64,000 nt of DNA, from positions 248,001 to 312,000 of the forward strand of contig NZ_FOMS01000003.1 of NCBI RefSeq assembly GCF_900112685.1, in the 5' to 3' direction. Position 1 is the stretch's first letter; every line of letters starts with the position of its first letter. Source of the DNA: Roseivivax sediminis. Its GTDB lineage: Bacteria > Pseudomonadota > Alphaproteobacteria > Rhodobacterales > Rhodobacteraceae. Of this stretch, positions 60,770-64,000 are shown piece after piece. A program made the translations under genes and the position numbers. A model generated the notes under the pieces. That model saw nothing but the letters and a program-made list of their open reading frames with translations. It was not told where the DNA came from and searched no databases.

Positions 60770-61699
60770 TCAGGGCAGCACCGACAGCCAGAGCCACGCC
60801 GACCCCAGCGACAGCGCCGTGGCAAACAGGACGGAGGACGCCGCCACGCGCCGCGCCCGCCCGTACATGTTGGCGAAGACGTAGGCGTTCACCCCGGGCG
60901 CCATCGCCGACGTCACCACCGCCGAGCGCAATTGTCCCACCTCGAGACCGAAGGACATGCCGAGGCTCCAGGTGATCGCGGGATGCAGCAAGAGCGTGAT
61001 GGCGCAGACGAACAGGATCGCGCGCAGGTCGCCGGCTGGCCGGAACCGGAAGAGCACGCCGCCGAGCCCGAACAGAGCCGCCGGAATGGCGGTGCGGATG
61101 ATCATGTTCAGCGCCTCTTCGGCGGGTCCGGGCAGGCCGAGGCCGAGCAGGTTGAACGCCGCGCCGAGTGCGATGCCGACGACGAGCGCGTTTCGGAACA
61201 TCGCGGCGAGCACCTTGCCGGGCAGACGTGCGACGCTGCTCCCGCGGGCGCGGGCGATCTCCATCGCGGTGATGCCGATGCCATAGCATATCGGCGCGTG
61301 CAGGGCGATGATGGCGTAGTTCGCCTCAAGCGCGTCGGCGCCGTAGGCGCGCTCCGTGATCGGCAGGCCAAGCAGGAGGGAGTTGGAGAAAAGTCCGCAG
61401 AACCCGATGGCTACGGCGTCTTCCCACTCCCTGTTGAAGATGTAGCGGGCGCCGAGCAGACCCACCGTGAACCCGCCGATCGCGCCAGAGTAGAACGAGA
61501 TCAGCAGCGCCGGATGGAACGTCGCACCGAGGTCGAGCGTCCAGATCGCGCGGAACAGCAGGCAGGGCACGGCGAAATTCTGCGCGAAGGCCATCAGCCC
61601 GTCGACCACGCTGTCCGAGAACAGACCGCGCCAGACCGACACGTAGCCGGCGCCGATCACCAGGAAGACCGGCAGGATGACGTCGAGCAGCGCCTGCAT
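60770..61699 (-). CDS. AEC-family carrier (auxin efflux/malate permease type)
   Basis: The 309-aa protein has about ten membrane helices in two halves, starting VILPVFLVIGAGYVSVWRG, with AFAQNFAVPCLLFRAIW in helix 3-4 and LFGLGGVLFRFRP plus a GVNAYVFANMYGR segment near the end, typical of bacterial AEC proteins. Relatives export or import organic acids such as malate or malonate. Nothing nearby names the substrate. It is 16 bases downstream of the PhnP-like gene on the same strand. Confidence 0.84.
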   Translation of the reverse strand: MQALLDVILPVFLVIGAGYVSVWRGLFSDSVVDGLMAFAQNFAVPCLLFRAIWTLDLGATFHPALLISFYSGAIGGFTVGLLGARYIFNREWEDAVAIGFCGLFSNSLLLGLPITERAYGADALEANYAIIALHAPICYGIGITAMEIARARGSSVARLPGKVLAAMFRNALVVGIALGAAFNLLGLGLPGPAEEALNMIIRTAIPAALFGLGGVLFRFRPAGDLRAILFVCAITLLLHPAITWSLGMSFGLEVGQLRSAVVTSAMAPGVNAYVFANMYGRARRVAASSVLFATALSLGSAWLWLSVLP

Positions 61700-61715
61700 C
61701 AGGCGCCGGTGCCGG

Positions 61716-62516
61716 TCACAGCGGGAACCGCAGCGTCATCCCGTCATAAGCTGGGGTGACGTGGGCCGGCGTTTCCGCCTCGACCGTGGCATAGTCGAGA
61801 TCGATGTGCATGTTGGTCAGGACGGCCCGCTTCGGGGCGACCTCCTCGATCCAGCCGAGCGACTTTTCCAGATGCGCGTGCGTGGGGTGCGGATCGCGGC
61901 GCAGCGCGTCGAGGATCCAGCAGTCGAGGCCGTGCAGAGAGGGCCAGGCGGCCTCGGGAATGTCTGCCACATCAGGGAGATACGCGATATCGTTCACGCG
62001 GAATCCGAGAGCGTCGATGCCGCCGTGATGTACCAGGAAGGGGTGCAGCGTGACGTCCCCGCCAGCGCCGTCCACGGTGACCGGCCCGTCGATATGGTGC
62101 ATGTCGAGGATCGGGGGATAATGACTGCCCTGGGGCTGGATAAAGGCATAGCCGAAGCGCGCGAGCAGGCTCTCGCGGGTCGGCTCGTCCGCCCAGACGC
62201 GCAGGCGCTGGCGCATGTTGAAGACGATCATCCGAAGATCGTCGATGCCGTGGACATGGTCGGCGTGGGAATGGGTGTAGACCACCCCGTCGAGCCGCCC
62301 GACGCCCGCGTCGAGAAGCTGCGCGCGCAGGTCCGGAGAAGTGTCGATCAGCACGGTTGTGGTGCCGGCTTCGGTTTCACGCTCGATCAGGAGAGAGCAG
62401 CGACGCCTTGAATTTCTTGGGTTTTCGGGATCGCAAGAGCCCCATAGGCCACCCAGCCGTGGCACGCCGCCGGAGGAGCCGCAGCCGAGGATGGTCAAGC
62501 GCAATTCGCCGCTCAT
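61716..62516 (-). CDS. PhnP-like metallo-hydrolase
   Basis: The 266-aa protein is a metallo-beta-lactamase-fold hydrolase with LTILGCGSSGGVPRLGG at the start, the metal motif YTHSHADHVHGIDDLR (HxHxDH), further His in LVHHGG, and NMHIDLDY at the C-terminal end. PhnP-type members cleave cyclic phosphodiesters. In alphaproteobacteria this gene usually follows tatD and holB, as here, and is probably a housekeeping gene of nucleic-acid or nucleotide salvage. It overlaps the tatD stop. Confidence 0.85.
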   Translation of the reverse strand: MSGELRLTILGCGSSGGVPRLGGLWGSCDPENPRNSRRRCSLLIERETEAGTTTVLIDTSPDLRAQLLDAGVGRLDGVVYTHSHADHVHGIDDLRMIVFNMRQRLRVWADEPTRESLLARFGYAFIQPQGSHYPPILDMHHIDGPVTVDGAGGDVTLHPFLVHHGGIDALGFRVNDIAYLPDVADIPEAAWPSLHGLDCWILDALRRDPHPTHAHLEKSLGWIEEVAPKRAVLTNMHIDLDYATVEAETPAHVTPAYDGMTLRFPL

Positions 62517-63316
62517 GCGGCCTCGGCCCATGCGGCGGCCTTGGCGAAGAGCCGGTCGAAATTCGCCTCGGTCGCAGCGGCGAAGTCCTCGTAATCGAGG
62601 CCGAACACCTCGGCGCCCACCTGCGCGGTATGGACCGTGTAGGACGGCTCGTTGCGCTTGCCGCGATAGGGCGGCGGCGCAAGGTAGGGGCTGTCGGTCT
62701 CCACCAGGACCCGATCGAGCGGGGCTGACGCGAAGATGTCGCGCAGTTCCTTGGATTTGGGGAAGGCGGCGATACCGGACATGGAGAGGTAGAAGCCGCA
62801 GTCGAGCGCGGCCTTCGCAAGCTCCGCCCCCGAGGAAAAGCAATGCATGACACAGGGATAGGCGCGGGTCTTGAAGTTGCTCACGAGGATCTCGGCCATG
62901 TCGGCATCGGCATCGCGGGCATGGATGATCAGCGGCAGCTGGGTCTCCTGTGCCGCTTTGATGTGAACCGCAAGAGATTTCTTTTGAATATCAGCGCTTT
63001 CAGCCGTGTAGTGGTAGTCGAGCCCGCTCTCTCCGATGGCCACGAACTTGGGGTGGCGGGCAAGCGCGACGAGATCCTCGACGCTCGCTAGCGGTTCCTC
63101 CGCGGCAGACATCGGATGGGTGCCCGCGGCATAGAAGACCGGCGCGTAAGTCTCTGCGATCGCGCGAACATTCGGTTCGTTGCGGAGCTTGGTGCAGATC
63201 GTCACCATGCGATGCACCCCGGCCTCGACGGCGCGCGCGACGATCTCCGGGCGGCTCTCGTCGAAATCGGGGAAGTCCAGGTGGCAATGGCTGTCAGTAA
63301 TGAGAGCGTCGCTCAT
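62513..63316 (-). CDS. tatD: TatD-family metal-dependent DNase
   Basis: The 267-aa protein has the TatD metal residues: DSHCHLDFPDF (HxH), the Glu in VAIGESGLDYHY, PLIIHARDAD, VMHCFSSG and the Asp in VLVETDSPYLAP. TatD enzymes are 3'-5' exonucleases on DNA with damaged ends and take part in repair. Family size is about 260 aa, as here. Confidence 0.93.
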   Translation of the reverse strand: MSDALITDSHCHLDFPDFDESRPEIVARAVEAGVHRMVTICTKLRNEPNVRAIAETYAPVFYAAGTHPMSAAEEPLASVEDLVALARHPKFVAIGESGLDYHYTAESADIQKKSLAVHIKAAQETQLPLIIHARDADADMAEILVSNFKTRAYPCVMHCFSSGAELAKAALDCGFYLSMSGIAAFPKSKELRDIFASAPLDRVLVETDSPYLAPPPYRGKRNEPSYTVHTAQVGAEVFGLDYEDFAAATEANFDRLFAKAAAWAEAA

Positions 63317-63477
63317 GGGCCGCGTCCTCTCGGGTCTCTTTGGTCGCGACGTATCTAGGATCGAACCGGGAGGGTCAAGGCGGCTGCGGGACGCACGGAT
63401 CGGCCGCTGCAGCGAGCCCGGTACGGTCGCCCGGTGGTCCCTCTCGGACGGCTCGTCCGCTGGTGTACGAAAGCCGG

Positions 63478-64000
63478 TCAGGCGGCGACGGAGGCAGCGG
63501 TTTCACGCATCCGGGTGAGCATGTCGAAGACCAGCGCGGCGGCGTCGATGTTCACCGCGCGGCCGCGGCGGGCGCGTTCTGCGGCGGTCTGGGCGATGTC
63601 TGCCCAGGCGCGGCCGGCAGCCGGGTCGGGGGCGAGGCGGGCGATCACCGAGGGTTCGGCGGCATGGGCCGGGCGGGGCGGCGGCGTGCTGGTGACACCG
63701 GCGCGTGCGAGCCGGGCGAGGGCGAGGTCCGTGAGGCCGAGAAGGAGATCGAGTTCGGCCTCCCGGCCGCGGGTGGCGACACGGTCGGCGAGTGCCAGCG
63801 CGCGGGGGCGGTCGAGGTCGGGCAGGGTGGAGAGCACCTCCATCAGCGCGCCGTAAAGCTCCAGGCCGCCGAGATTGGACAGACGGATTGCGGCGCCGAC
63901 CGAACCGGCGGACAGCTCGGTCAGGGCGTCGGCCTCTTCGGGGCCGGCGGCCGCACCGGCGGCGGCGAGCGCCTCGGCCATCGCTTCGGGCCCCAGCGGG
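63478..64000 (-). CDS. holB: DNA polymerase III delta' subunit, C-terminal part
   Basis: The frame enters from the right edge and gives the last 174 residues. It holds the helical domain II-III part of HolB (ALTELSAGSVGAAIRLSNLGGLELYGAL, then LLLGLTDLALARLAR, and ALVFDMLTRMRETAA at the end). The ATP-like and zinc regions lie outside the window. HolB is part of the clamp loader. The 161 bases between it and tatD hold no gene I can see; a promoter for tatD may be there. Confidence 0.75.
   Translation of the reverse strand, partial: PLGPEAMAEALAAAGAAAGPEEADALTELSAGSVGAAIRLSNLGGLELYGALMEVLSTLPDLDRPRALALADRVATRGREAELDLLLGLTDLALARLARAGVTSTPPPRPAHAAEPSVIARLAPDPAAGRAWADIAQTAAERARRGRAVNIDAAALVFDMLTRMRETAASVAA

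Overview
The window is GC-rich DNA with dense, short-spaced operons. Its gene content points to an alphaproteobacterium, most probably Rhodobacteraceae (Roseobacter-like): several sugar and betaine ABC systems, an EcfG-type ECF sigma factor with a NepR-like partner, a CheB-CheR-HWE kinase, Ku/LigD repair, and a pqqABCDE operon. I saw no rRNA, tRNA, CRISPR array, phage genes or intact insertion sequence. The genus cannot be fixed from this sequence alone.

Layout. (1) 1-7630: a deoxy-sugar catabolic locus, probably L-fucose. It has a lactonase-type amidohydrolase, an aldo/keto reductase sugar dehydrogenase, a GntR regulator with a candidate operator, and an operon of permease, binding protein, ATPase, zinc dehydrogenase and UxaA-type dehydratase. 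(2) 7631-8188: a gene-free stretch with two diverged copies of a palindrome-ended, MITE-like element and a terminator. (3) 8189-17016: a seven-gene sugar operon (two TIM-barrel isomerases/epimerases, a Gfo/Idh dehydrogenase, ATPase, two permeases, binding protein) divergent from a LacI regulator, with two LacI-type operators between them. (4) 17030-20680: hexuronate genes (UxuB-like reductase, UxaC, GntR).

(5) 20779-35888: a stress island. It holds ku-ligD, an MFS transporter, a 94-aa orphan, a receiver protein with a sigma-region-2-like tail, a CheB-CheR-PAS-HWE kinase, a zinc-ribbon protein, an SDR, a sodium/solute symporter, ecfG, a NepR-like gene missed by simple ORF calling, a DUF421/YetF protein, and BON and CBS proteins. 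Hand searching upstream regions found eight EcfG-like promoters (GGAAC-N16/17-YGTT or one mismatch). Seven lie in this island and one lies far away at 58.75 kb.

(6) 35975-41480: pqqE-D-C-B-A, preceded on the same strand by a response regulator and a histidine kinase. (7) 41625-46834: a CYTH protein, one uncertain ORF and an RND efflux pump. (8) 46962-55508: a ProVWX-like quaternary-amine importer flanked by two choline-kinase-like proteins, a DeoR regulator, a methyltransferase and a HAD phosphatase. (9) 55787-64000: a chemoreceptor, a LysM protein, an FNT-family channel, GNAT and hemerythrin proteins, an AEC carrier, and the housekeeping run holB (partial), tatD and a PhnP-like hydrolase.

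The most interesting candidate system is in region 5. The protein at 26075-26662 has an N-terminal receiver followed by about 65 residues that align well with region 2 of the EcfG in the same window and end there. PhyR, the usual alphaproteobacterial general-stress switch, has the opposite order (sigma-like first, receiver last) and also carries a region 4. No ordinary PhyR is in the window. The gene lies tail-to-tail with an HWE kinase and has a consensus EcfG promoter. I propose it as an inverted, shortened PhyR-like sigma mimic. This is inference from sequence.
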